NCBI GenBank assembly: GCA_902560225.1
Contig: CACEKT010000005.1
Location: 1 to 46,652, forward strand
Length of the DNA: 46,652 nucleotides
Direction of reading: 5' to 3'
From: an uncultured Pelagibacteraceae bacterium
GTDB taxonomy: Bacteria; Pseudomonadota; Alphaproteobacteria; Pelagibacterales; Pelagibacteraceae
The notes under the pieces are model-generated. The model worked only from the letters and a program-made list of their open reading frames with translations, was not told the origin of the DNA and did not search any database. Shown here in pieces: positions 7,893 to 16,562 of this stretch; position 1 is the stretch's first letter; each line of letters begins with the position of its first letter. Made by a program: the position numbers and the translations under genes.

Positions 7893-10562
7893 TTAAATCA
7901 TATTCCTTAATACATATTGGAGAATACCTCCATTTTTATAGTATTCTAGTTCATTTTTTGTATCAATTCTGCATAAAGTTTTAACTTTTTTAATATCACC
8001 CGAAGCATATTTAATCTCAACAACTATTTCATCAGATGGGTCAATCCCTTTTTTAATATCTTTAATAGTGATTAATTCTGATCCTATTAAATTTAAGTTT
8101 TTTCTATTTGTATCATCTTTGAACTGTAATGGTAAAATCCCCATACCTATTAAATTAGATCGATGAATACGTTCAAAACTTTCTGCAATTACTGCTTTTA
8201 CTCCTAATAATTTTGTTCCCTTCGCTGCCCAATCTCTTGAAGATCCAGTTCCATACTCTTTACCTCCAATAACTACTAAGTCTGTACCTCTTTTTTTGTA
8301 TTCAACAACTGCATCATAAACGGGAAGAACTTTTTCCTCTGGGTACAATTTTGTAAAGCCACCTTCTGTGCCTGGTGCCATTTCATTTCTAATTCTAATA
8401 TTTGCAAATGTTCCTCTCATCATCACTTCGTGATTTCCTCTTCTTGATCCATATGAGTTATAATCTTTGGGAAGAATTTGATGTTTCATAAAATATTCGC
8501 CTGTAGGACTATCTTTTTGAATATTTCCTGCTGGCGAGATATGATCAGTTGTAACCATATCACCCAATATTAACAAAGGTCTTGCATCTTTAATTTCTTT
8601 AAACCCTTCTGGTTCATCAGATAAATCATCAAAGAAAGGTGGTTTTTTTACATATGTTGATCCTTTGTCCCAATTATAAATACTACTTTCTTCAGTTTTA
8701 ATTTTTTGCCATTGGATAGGTCCTTCTGAGACATTTGAATACCTCTGAATAAACATCTCAGCATTTAAAGACTGTTTTAAGGTATCTTCTATTTCTTTGT
8801 TTGAGGGCCAAATATTTTTTAAGTAAATATCATTTCCATTTTTATCTTTACCTAAACTATCTTTGTATAAGTCAAATTCCATGTGGCCTGCTAAGGCATA
8901 AGCAACTACGAGTGGAGGTGATGCTAAATAATTAGCTTTAATATGTGGAGATATTCTTCCTTCAAAATTTCTATTTCCCGATAAAACAGATACAGCATAG
9001 ATATTTTCTTTTTGAATAGCCTCAACTATATTTTTAGGTAAAGGTCCAGAATTACCGATACATGTTGTGCATCCATATCCTACCAAATTAAAACCTAATT
9101 TATCTAAGTAAGTATTTAAACCAGCTTTAGCTAAATAATCTGTTACAACTTGTGAACCAGGTGCCAATGAAGTTTTAACCCAAGGTTTTACCTCTAATCC
9201 TAATTCAACGGCTTTTTTTGCAAGCAGCCCTGCTCCAATTAAAACATTTGGATTTGATGTGTTTGTGCATGATGTTATCGCTGCAATTAAAATTGATCCA
9301 TCTTTAATTTCATAATCTGTACCTGAAACTCCTGAAACAGAATTTTCTTTTTTAATTGAAGCTTCATCTAGAACTTTTTTAAAAGAGCTAGGTGCATCAG
9401 TTAATAAAACTTTATCTTGTGGTCTTTTAGGTCCAGATATTGTTGGAACTACTGTAGACATATCTAAAGAAATTGTATCTGTAAATTCTATTTCATTACT
9501 TGTCCAAAGTCCTTGCTCTTTGGCATAGTGCTCAACAATATCTACTGTATGTTGATCTCTACCAGAAAATTTTAGATACTTTAATGTTTCATCATCTATA
9601 GGAAAAAAACCACAGGTAGCTCCATACTCAGGCGCCATATTTGCAATTGTTGCTCTATCTGCAAGAGTTAAATTTTTTAGACCATCACCATAAAATTCAA
9701 CAAATTTACCAACAACACCTTTATCTCTTAACATTTTTACGACAGTTAATACTAAGTCAGTTGCGGTTGTTCCTTCAGGCATTTTATTTTTAACTTCAAA
9801 ACCAATTACTTCTGGAATTAACATTGATATAGGTTGACCTAACATCCCTGCCTCTGCTTCAATACCTCCAACACCCCATCCTAAAACTGACAATCCATTA
9901 ACCATCGTAGTATGACTGTCTGTTCCAACTAAGGTATCTGGAAAAAGATATTTGTCTCCTTCAAATTCTTCTGACCAAACTACTTTAGATAAATATTCTA
10001 GATTTACTTGATGACAGATTCCTGTTCCTGGAGGAACAATTCTAAAATTATTAAATGCTTGTTGACCCCATTTCAAAAAAGAATACCTTTCTCCATTTCT
10101 TTCAAATTCAATATCAACGTTTTTTTCAAATGAATCTGCTTTTGCAGATTGGTCAACTTGCACTGAGTGATCAATTACGAGATCTACAGCAGATAATGGA
10201 TTAATTGTATTTGGATCTTTATTTTTATCTTTAACAGCCTCTCTCATCGCCGCTAAATCTGCAACAGCTGGTATACCAGTATAATCTTGAAGCAAAACTC
10301 TGGCAGGTCTATATGCTATCTCAGTATTTGATTTTTTTGATTTTAGCCACTCTTTAATTGAATTTATTTGATTTTTATTAACTGACAAATCATCTTCATA
10401 TCTTAACAGATTTTCTAAAAGAACTTTTAGAGATTTAGGTAGTTTTGAAATACCTTCAAGACTATTTTCTTCAGCTTTTTTAAGTGAATAAAATTTGTAA
10501 CTTTTGCCACCTACCAAAATATTAGATAGAGAATTATAAGAATTTTTTTTTCCTGGTTTCAT
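7893..10562 (-). CDS. acnA: Aconitate hydratase A
   Basis: An 889-residue enzyme, exactly the AcnA size, which isomerises citrate to isocitrate in the TCA cycle. The [4Fe-4S] cluster cysteines are visible in AAITSCTNTSNPNVLIG and GYGCTTCIGNSGPL. Other landmarks are LVGTDSHTTMVNGLSVLGWG in the N-terminal half and the swivel domain motif YGTGSSRDWAAKGTKLLGV with the active-site serine and arginine. The start at 10562 is preceded by the exporter gene 3 bases upstream. It is an intact core metabolic gene inside the tightly packed minus-strand run. Confidence 0.97.
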   Translation of the reverse strand: MKPGKKNSYNSLSNILVGGKSYKFYSLKKAEENSLEGISKLPKSLKVLLENLLRYEDDLSVNKNQINSIKEWLKSKKSNTEIAYRPARVLLQDYTGIPAVADLAAMREAVKDKNKDPNTINPLSAVDLVIDHSVQVDQSAKADSFEKNVDIEFERNGERYSFLKWGQQAFNNFRIVPPGTGICHQVNLEYLSKVVWSEEFEGDKYLFPDTLVGTDSHTTMVNGLSVLGWGVGGIEAEAGMLGQPISMLIPEVIGFEVKNKMPEGTTATDLVLTVVKMLRDKGVVGKFVEFYGDGLKNLTLADRATIANMAPEYGATCGFFPIDDETLKYLKFSGRDQHTVDIVEHYAKEQGLWTSNEIEFTDTISLDMSTVVPTISGPKRPQDKVLLTDAPSSFKKVLDEASIKKENSVSGVSGTDYEIKDGSILIAAITSCTNTSNPNVLIGAGLLAKKAVELGLEVKPWVKTSLAPGSQVVTDYLAKAGLNTYLDKLGFNLVGYGCTTCIGNSGPLPKNIVEAIQKENIYAVSVLSGNRNFEGRISPHIKANYLASPPLVVAYALAGHMEFDLYKDSLGKDKNGNDIYLKNIWPSNKEIEDTLKQSLNAEMFIQRYSNVSEGPIQWQKIKTEESSIYNWDKGSTYVKKPPFFDDLSDEPEGFKEIKDARPLLILGDMVTTDHISPAGNIQKDSPTGEYFMKHQILPKDYNSYGSRRGNHEVMMRGTFANIRIRNEMAPGTEGGFTKLYPEEKVLPVYDAVVEYKKRGTDLVVIGGKEYGTGSSRDWAAKGTKLLGVKAVIAESFERIHRSNLIGMGILPLQFKDDTNRKNLNLIGSELITIKDIKKGIDPSDEIVVEIKYASGDIKKVKTLCRIDTKNELEYYKNGGILQYVLRNMI

Positions 10563-10565
10563 ATT

Positions 10566-11156
10566 TTATATATAAAATGTAATTATGCTCAAAAGAAGAA
10601 GGACTGACATAACATAATTAAAGTATTTAATAAATTTATCATTTGTCGCAAATTTCCTTAAAAATTTACCAACAAATGTCCATAAAGTAATACTTGTTAT
10701 AGAAAATAAGAAAGCAAGAGTAAGTATTTGAGTCGTGTAACTTATATAATTTTCTCCAAGTTCTAAATAAGTTGATACAACAATTATTGCAACTGTTACT
10801 CCTTTAGGGTTTAAATATTGAAATAAAAAAGTTTCAATAAACTTTACAGGGTTTTCTTTTTTTGTTTCATTGGTAGTTCCTGAAAATGCAATCTTATAAG
10901 ATAAATAAATTAAAAATAAAGTACCAAGATATCTCATAACAACTTGAATAATTGGAAATAATTTAAAAATATTAATTAAACCTATTGATAAAAATAATAC
11001 TAGTGAGGTAAAACCAAAAGTTACTCCAAGAATGTGTGGTATAGTTTTTGTAATTCCAAAATTAAAACCAGAATAAGATGCAACAACATTATTGGGTCCA
11101 GGCGTATAAGCTGTAACAAACCAAAATAAAGAAATTGACAATAACTCTGGGTGCAT
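10566..11156 (-). CDS. LysE/RhtB family exporter
   Basis: A 196-residue membrane protein with about six spans. The family signature is near the N-terminus: WFVTAYTPGPNNVVASYSG, matching the TPGPN motif of LysE/RhtB amino acid exporters. Hydrophobic segments follow through to the last residues. It would export an amino acid or a similar small amphiphile across the inner membrane; the substrate cannot be told. It lies 2 bases after csaA and 3 bases before acnA on the same strand. Confidence 0.88.
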   Translation of the reverse strand: MHPELLSISLFWFVTAYTPGPNNVVASYSGFNFGITKTIPHILGVTFGFTSLVLFLSIGLINIFKLFPIIQVVMRYLGTLFLIYLSYKIAFSGTTNETKKENPVKFIETFLFQYLNPKGVTVAIIVVSTYLELGENYISYTTQILTLAFLFSITSITLWTFVGKFLRKFATNDKFIKYFNYVMSVLLLLSIITFYI

Positions 11157-11158
11157 AA

Positions 11159-11500
11159 CTAAGCTATTGGCAAACCATTTTCAGATTTGTGTGATGGGTG
11201 AACTAAAATTACTTTACCCTCCTTATCAATGGAACCTAAAATCAAAACTTGAGAAACTACTCCTGCAATATTTTTTTCAGCAAAATTGCAAACAGCTATT
11301 ACCTGTTTTCCTTTTAAATTCTCCTCGTTATAATAATGTGTAATCTGAGCTGAAGATTGCTTAATCCCTATTTCTTGACCAAAATCTACCTCGACAATTA
11401 ATGAGGGTTTTCTAGCTTTCTCATTTTTTTTAACAGATATTACAGTGCCCACTCTAATATCAATTTTATCAAAAATATCGTATGTTATTTGTTCTTTCAT
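11159..11500 (-). CDS. csaA: CsaA-like tRNA-binding domain protein
   Basis: A 113-residue single EMAP/OB-fold tRNA-binding domain, the full length of CsaA, a proposed chaperone associated with Sec export in Bacillus. Visible motifs: FDKIDIRVGTVISV at the start, then LIVEVDFGQEIGIKQSSAQIT, KGKQVIAVCNFAEKNIAG and the closing ILVHPSHKSENGLPIA, all characteristic of CsaA-type proteins. It is the first gene of the long minus-strand run and is divergent from argE with only 29 bases between starts, so both promoters must overlap in that gap or within the neighbouring gene. Confidence 0.9.
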   Translation of the reverse strand: MKEQITYDIFDKIDIRVGTVISVKKNEKARKPSLIVEVDFGQEIGIKQSSAQITHYYNEENLKGKQVIAVCNFAEKNIAGVVSQVLILGSIDKEGKVILVHPSHKSENGLPIA

Positions 11501-11529
11501 AAAAACAGTATTTATATTAATTATTAGTT

Positions 11530-12720
11530 ATGAGTACAGGAATTAATTTAGAGGAATTATATAACAATTCAGTAAAAATTTTAACTGATCTAATTGGTTT
11601 TAAAACAATTTCAGGTGAGGACAACAGTGCTTTGATTGATTATTGTGATGATATACTGAAAAAACTTGGCGCTACTTCATTTAGAACCTATGATGATGAA
11701 AAAAAAAGAGTCAATTTATTTGCAACAATAAACGCTAAAAATTCAAATAATAAAAAACCAATAATTTTGTCTGGCCATACTGATGTTGTTCCAGTTTCAA
11801 AGGGTTGGAGCTCAGATCCTTTTATTGCAACAATTAGAGAGGATAAATTATATGGAAGAGGTTCTTGTGATATGAAAGGTTTTATTGCATGTGCTTTGGC
11901 TTATGCTCCCATGTACTCTAAATCCAATTTAGATAGAGATATTCATTTCTCTTTTACATTTGATGAAGAAACAGCATGTATAGGAGCTCCTATATTAATT
12001 GAAGAATTAAAAAGAAGAAATATTAAAGATGGTATTTGTATAGTTGGAGAACCAACTAATATGAAAATTATTGATGCACATAAAGGGTGTTACGAATATA
12101 CAACTTATTTTAAAGGTTTAGCAGGACATAGTTCTGCACCTCATAAAGGTGTAAGTGCTGTTGAATATGCATCAATGTATGTAAATAAATTAATTGAATT
12201 AAGAGAAAAACTTAAAGAGAGAGAACCTAAAGATTCTATTTTTGATCCACCTCACTCTACACTATCAATTGGAGGAGTATTCGGCGGTATAGCTCACAAT
12301 GTAATAGCAGATAAATGTCATGTTAATTGGGAAACAAGACCTGTTGTAAAAGAGGACGGTATATTTTTAAATCAAGAAATAGATAAATATGCAAATGAAG
12401 TTTTACTTCCAGATATGAAAAAAATTTTTCCTAATGCTTCAATTGAAAAAAATATTATAGGTGAAATAATTGGATTTGATAGAGAGGATAAATCAGATGC
12501 TTGTGAACTAATTTCAAGCTTAACAGGTGATAATTCAAGACAAGTTGTCTCTTTTGGAACAGAAGCTGGTCTTTTTCAAGAAATAGGAATTAGCACAGTT
12601 GTATGTGGCCCAGGTTCAATTGAACAAGCACACAAAATTGATGAATTTATAGTTTTAGACGAACTTAAAAAATGTTTAAATTTATTAGACGGAATTAAAA
12701 ATAAATCAATTTTAAATTAA
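11530..12720 (+). CDS. argE: Acetylornithine deacetylase (M20 family)
   Basis: A 396-residue M20 zinc amidohydrolase of the ArgE type, removing acetate from N-acetylornithine in arginine synthesis. Metal and catalytic motifs: LSGHTDVVPV (His, Asp), LYGRGSCDMKGF (bridging Asp), TFDEETACIG (Glu pair), GEPTNMKI, and the late histidine in GPGSIEQAHKIDEF. Length is typical. It is divergent from csaA and converges on an aldehyde dehydrogenase with a 4-base overlap. A related N-acyl-diamino acid deacetylase role cannot be excluded, given the ectoine-like genes elsewhere in the window. Confidence 0.9.
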   Translation: MSTGINLEELYNNSVKILTDLIGFKTISGEDNSALIDYCDDILKKLGATSFRTYDDEKKRVNLFATINAKNSNNKKPIILSGHTDVVPVSKGWSSDPFIATIREDKLYGRGSCDMKGFIACALAYAPMYSKSNLDRDIHFSFTFDEETACIGAPILIEELKRRNIKDGICIVGEPTNMKIIDAHKGCYEYTTYFKGLAGHSSAPHKGVSAVEYASMYVNKLIELREKLKEREPKDSIFDPPHSTLSIGGVFGGIAHNVIADKCHVNWETRPVVKEDGIFLNQEIDKYANEVLLPDMKKIFPNASIEKNIIGEIIGFDREDKSDACELISSLTGDNSRQVVSFGTEAGLFQEIGISTVVCGPGSIEQAHKIDEFIVLDELKKCLNLLDGIKNKSILN

Positions 12721-14150
12721 TTCCAGCCTCCAACAGACTTAACTTCTAAAAATTCTTCAAGTCCATGTTCTCCTGCTTCTCTACCAATTCCTGAGTGTTT
12801 AAAACCACCAAAAGGAGCATCTACTGCTATTCCTGCACCATTAACATCTACCATTCCTGATCTAAGTTTTCTAGCTACCCTTTTTACTTTCTCAGGGTCT
12901 TGTGTTTGAATATAATTTGTTAATCCATAAGGTGTATCATTTGCAATTTTAATTGCTTCCTCTTCTGTCTCAAATGGAATCACTGAAAGAACAGGACCAA
13001 AAATTTCAGTTCTAGCAACATCCATTTGATTATTTACATCAGCAAAAACTGTTGGTTTAACAAAATAACCTTTTTCTAACCCTTCTGGTTTTCCTGGTCC
13101 TCCTGCTACTAATTTTGCACCTTCATCAATACCTTTTTTAATTAAGGTTTGTATTTTATTATATTGAGTTTCAGAAATGACAGGTCCTATGTGATCTCCT
13201 TCCTTATTTGGATCACCTACTTCAAAATTTTTAGTATATTTTTCTAAACGTTCAACGGCTTCAGCGTAAATTGATTTTTCAACCAACATTCTTGTAGGAG
13301 CATTACATGATTGACCTGAATTTCTAAAGCATCTTAAGGCTCCTCTTTCTATTGCTTCTGGATCTGCATCTTTAAAAATTATATTTGCTCCCTTTCCCCC
13401 TAGCTCAAGACTTACTCTTTTAAAATCTTTAGCTGCATTTTGAGAAATTAAAGCACCTGCTCTTGTAGAGCCTGTAAAAGATATCATGTTAACATCCGGG
13501 TGGGAAGTTAGAGCATTTCCTGTTACTTCACCATCGCCATTAACTAAGTTAAATACACCTTTAGGAAATTTTACCTCATCAATAATTTCTGCCAATATCA
13601 TAGAAGATAGTGGGGCTAATTCTGATGGTTTCAAGATCATTGTACAGCCAGAAGCTAAGGCAGGTATAACTTTTAAACATACTTGATTCATTGGCCAATT
13701 CCATGGTGTAATTAATGTACAAACACCCTTAGGTTCATATAATAGCCTTTGATCTGGAGCATGTTCCCCTAATGGTTTTTCAAATTCAAAATCTTTTAAA
13801 TACTTAATAAATGACTTTATATGACTTGCCCCAGTACCTGCTTGTAATTTTGAAGCAAAGTCTTTGGGTGCTCCCATTTCAATTGTGATTGCTTCAGCAA
13901 TATCAGACCATCTTTTTTTATAATTAGCATACAGTTTTTCTATTAATTCTAATCTTTCTTTTTTTGATGAGAACGCCCAGATTTCAAAGGCTTGCTTTGC
14001 TGCTGTTACAGCTAAATCTACATCTGATTTATTGCCCAATGATATTACAGCGCAGTTTTCTTCTGTTGCAGGATTAATAACTTTTATCTCCTCTTTACTG
14101 TTAGGTTCAACCCATTGACCGTTAATGTAAAAATTTTTTTTATCTAACAT
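12717..14150 (-). CDS. NAD(P)-dependent aldehyde dehydrogenase
   Basis: A 477-residue aldehyde dehydrogenase, oxidising an aldehyde to its carboxylate. The catalytic cysteine is in RCFRNSGQSCNAPTRM, the general-base glutamate in SLELGGKGANIIF, and the catalytic asparagine and cofactor loop in TPWNWPMNQ; EIFGPVLSVIPF is the usual late motif. Full length. It lies 20 bases after an agmatinase-family gene on the same strand, so the pair may degrade a guanidino compound through an amino-aldehyde, but the substrate is not shown by the sequence. Its 3' end overlaps argE by 4 bases, tail to tail. Confidence 0.9.
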   Translation of the reverse strand: MLDKKNFYINGQWVEPNSKEEIKVINPATEENCAVISLGNKSDVDLAVTAAKQAFEIWAFSSKKERLELIEKLYANYKKRWSDIAEAITIEMGAPKDFASKLQAGTGASHIKSFIKYLKDFEFEKPLGEHAPDQRLLYEPKGVCTLITPWNWPMNQVCLKVIPALASGCTMILKPSELAPLSSMILAEIIDEVKFPKGVFNLVNGDGEVTGNALTSHPDVNMISFTGSTRAGALISQNAAKDFKRVSLELGGKGANIIFKDADPEAIERGALRCFRNSGQSCNAPTRMLVEKSIYAEAVERLEKYTKNFEVGDPNKEGDHIGPVISETQYNKIQTLIKKGIDEGAKLVAGGPGKPEGLEKGYFVKPTVFADVNNQMDVARTEIFGPVLSVIPFETEEEAIKIANDTPYGLTNYIQTQDPEKVKRVARKLRSGMVDVNGAGIAVDAPFGGFKHSGIGREAGEHGLEEFLEVKSVGGWN

Positions 14151-14170
14151 TCAGCGAAACTATCCTTTCT

Positions 14171-15130
14171 TTATGTTTTTGCAAATAAATTAGTTAATTC
14201 ATAAACAATTGTTGCTGCAGCCAATGAAGTAACTTCTGCATGGTCATAAGCTGGTGAAACTTCTACTACATCAGCAGAAACAAGATTTAAACCTGACAAT
14301 CCTCTTAAAACATTCACCATCTCTCTTGTGGTCATCCCTGCAATTTCTGGTGTACCAGTACCTGGTGCGAAGGCTGGGTCCAACACATCAATATCAATTG
14401 ATAAATATAATGGGTTATCACCCACTCTTTTTCTAATTCTTTCAGCTATTTTATCTGTTCCCTCTGTTTGAAATTCATCACAATGAATTATTTTAAAACC
14501 AAAGCTTTCATCATTTTTTATATCATCTCTACTATAAAGTGGACCTCTGATACCAACATGCATTGAGGCATCATCTAAAAACAATCCTTCTTCTCTTGCT
14601 CTTCTAAAAGGTGTTCCGTGAGTATAGGGAGCACCAAAATAAGTATCCCAAGTATCTAAATGTGCATCAAAATGCACTAAGGAAACTGGTCCATTACATT
14701 TTTTATTTATTGCTCTTAAAAGTGGTACAGCAATTGTATGATCGCCACCTAAACTAATTATGCCTCCTACTTTATTTAATAAATCTGTTGCTCCAGCCTC
14801 TATTTGTTTTATTGCTTCATCAATACTAAATGGGTTGCAAGTAATATCACCTGCGTCTGCTACTTGTTGAACTTTAAAAGGCTCCACATCATAACTTGGA
14901 TGATAGTTAGTTCTCAAATGTCTTGATGCTTGTCTTATACTTTGTGGTCCAAATCTAGCTCCTGGCCTATAACTTGTGCCAGCATCAAATGGAACTCCTA
15001 CAATTGCAACATCACAACTTTCAACATCTCTTAATTCTGGTAATCTTGCAAATGTAGAAGGTCCTGCAAATCTAGGAACTTTTGTTCCACTAACCGGTTG
15101 AATAGGATTTTTGTTACGTTCTTTTTTCAT
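14171..15130 (-). CDS. speB: Agmatinase/ureohydrolase family protein
   Basis: A 319-residue binuclear manganese ureohydrolase. The metal ligands are visible in SLGGDHTIAVP, VHFDAHLDTWD and YLSIDIDVLDPAFAPGTG, the three arginase/agmatinase motifs in order. The N-terminus (PVSGTKVPRFAGPSTFARLP) resembles agmatinase and guanidinobutyrase branches. Agmatine to putrescine plus urea is the default assignment; guanidinobutyrate or guanidinopropionate are real alternatives that sequence reading cannot separate. The adjacent downstream aldehyde dehydrogenase suggests a short catabolic pair. The start is divergent from a secreted HExxH protein with 56 bases between. Confidence 0.87.
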   Translation of the reverse strand: MKKERNKNPIQPVSGTKVPRFAGPSTFARLPELRDVESCDVAIVGVPFDAGTSYRPGARFGPQSIRQASRHLRTNYHPSYDVEPFKVQQVADAGDITCNPFSIDEAIKQIEAGATDLLNKVGGIISLGGDHTIAVPLLRAINKKCNGPVSLVHFDAHLDTWDTYFGAPYTHGTPFRRAREEGLFLDDASMHVGIRGPLYSRDDIKNDESFGFKIIHCDEFQTEGTDKIAERIRKRVGDNPLYLSIDIDVLDPAFAPGTGTPEIAGMTTREMVNVLRGLSGLNLVSADVVEVSPAYDHAEVTSLAAATIVYELTNLFAKT

Positions 15131-15186
15131 TTATAAACAAAATGTACCACATTCTTTTTAAATCGAATATCATCTAAATTATTTTT

Positions 15187-15909
15187 ATGAAGATTTTTAA
15201 GCTAGTTTTAATATCCTTTTTTTTAATATCTGCGGCAAACTCAAATTCTATTTATAACCTCATTAAAATTCCAAATTTAGAAATTTATAAATTAAAAACG
15301 CCCAACAAACTCAAATATTTCTATGCAGAAAAACCATTTAGATTAGGGGTTCAGAAAAATATTGCCTGTAGCAACTCAGATAAAAAAACTTATGATAAAA
15401 AATTCAAGATCATATTCAAGAGTTTAAATAGATACTCAGCAGAATTTTTAAAAAAAATTAATCTTAAATATATTGTAATGTGTGAAAATCTGTCAATCTC
15501 AGGAATAAATACAGCGGGTATTCCTGATCATGTAATGAAAACACTAATCATAGATCTTAAATTTAATGAAAAATATTTTGAAAGAGTAATTCATCACGAG
15601 TTATTTCATATTATTAGCGATGGTTTTAAAGATTTATTTAATGAGGAAAAATGGAAAAAATTTAACGACCCAAATTTTAAATATGCAAATTGTTCTACCT
15701 GTTCAAAAAATTTAGGTCTCGATACATATAAAAATACTAATGGTTTTTTTACAGAATATTCAATGACAATTCCATCTGAAGATATGGCAGAAGTATATTC
15801 CCATTTAATATCTGGGAATTACAAAACCTCAGATGATAAAATTCTTAATAAAAAAATAAAATTTATTAAAGATAAATTAAATGAAATTGATAGTACCTTT
15901 GTATTTTAA
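15187..15909 (+). CDS. Secreted HExxH zinc-peptidase-like protein
   Basis: A 240-residue exported protein: MKIFKLVLISFFLISAANS is a classic signal peptide. The mature part carries HELFH at residues 137-141, an HExxH zinc site inside RVIHHELFHIISDGF, and a downstream acidic helix PSEDMAEVYSHL (E198, E202) that can supply the third ligand, as in gluzincins. Cysteines occur at 61 and 99 and as CSTC at 169-172, which may form periplasmic disulfides or a metal knot. I recognise it as a putative zinc-binding metallopeptidase, not a named enzyme. It is followed 2 bases later by a membrane-anchored cyclophilin, so the two are probably co-translated. Confidence 0.8.
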   Translation: MKIFKLVLISFFLISAANSNSIYNLIKIPNLEIYKLKTPNKLKYFYAEKPFRLGVQKNIACSNSDKKTYDKKFKIIFKSLNRYSAEFLKKINLKYIVMCENLSISGINTAGIPDHVMKTLIIDLKFNEKYFERVIHHELFHIISDGFKDLFNEEKWKKFNDPNFKYANCSTCSKNLGLDTYKNTNGFFTEYSMTIPSEDMAEVYSHLISGNYKTSDDKILNKKIKFIKDKLNEIDSTFVF

Positions 15910-15911
15910 AA

Positions 15912-16562
15912 ATGATTAAAAAAATTCAAGCTTCCTCGCATGAAAAGTTAATTTTTTTATTCTTATTATTGTTAGGCTTCTTTGCTTTAAGTTTTACAAT
16001 TTTGATCAAAAATAAATGTCTATTTGTTAAAAATATTAATCCTCAAAATATAAATTTTGAAAAACCAAACAATATTGTTGTGCTTAATGCAGAGTGTGGA
16101 AACGTTATAATTGAACTTTATCCTGAAATTTCACCTAACGGAGTAGAAAGATTTAAAAAATTAGTTAATAAAAAATTATATGATGGGGTTGCTTTTCACA
16201 GAGTTATTAAAGATAAACTTGTACAAACTGGTGATCTTGAATTTGGTAAAAAAAATAAGTTAGATTATGGTAAAATTGGAACAGGTAAATCTGGTTTTGG
16301 TACAATTAAATCGGAAATTGAAGCTGAATTTAATTTTGATAAGGGCAGTGTTGGTTTAGCAAGATCTTTAAAGTATGATACTGAAGATAGTCAATTTTTT
16401 ATAGTTCTTGATGATGAGCCCTTGTTTGAAGGAGAATATACTCCAATAGGAAAAGTTATCTATGGAATTAAAGTTTTGGAAAAAATTAAATACTCACATA
16501 GATCTGAATATATTTTAAGACCTGATTTTATTAATACAATTAGAATGTATAATGAAAACTAA
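15912..16562 (+). CDS. Membrane-anchored cyclophilin-type prolyl isomerase
   Basis: A 216-residue protein with an uncleaved-looking N-terminal span at about 13-31 (LIFLFLLLLGFFALSFTIL) and a cyclophilin domain from about 55. Cyclophilin landmarks are VVLNAECGNVIIELYPE, the active-site FHRVIKDKLVQTGD, GSVGLARSLKYDTEDSQFFIVL and EYTPIGKVIYGIKVLEKI. It should catalyse Xaa-Pro cis/trans isomerisation in the periplasm, tethered to the inner membrane. The active-site arginine in FHRV is present. The gene trails a secreted metallopeptidase-like gene by 2 bases and overlaps the FadN-like gene tail to tail by 4 bases. Confidence 0.9.
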   Translation: MIKKIQASSHEKLIFLFLLLLGFFALSFTILIKNKCLFVKNINPQNINFEKPNNIVVLNAECGNVIIELYPEISPNGVERFKKLVNKKLYDGVAFHRVIKDKLVQTGDLEFGKKNKLDYGKIGTGKSGFGTIKSEIEAEFNFDKGSVGLARSLKYDTEDSQFFIVLDDEPLFEGEYTPIGKVIYGIKVLEKIKYSHRSEYILRPDFINTIRMYNEN

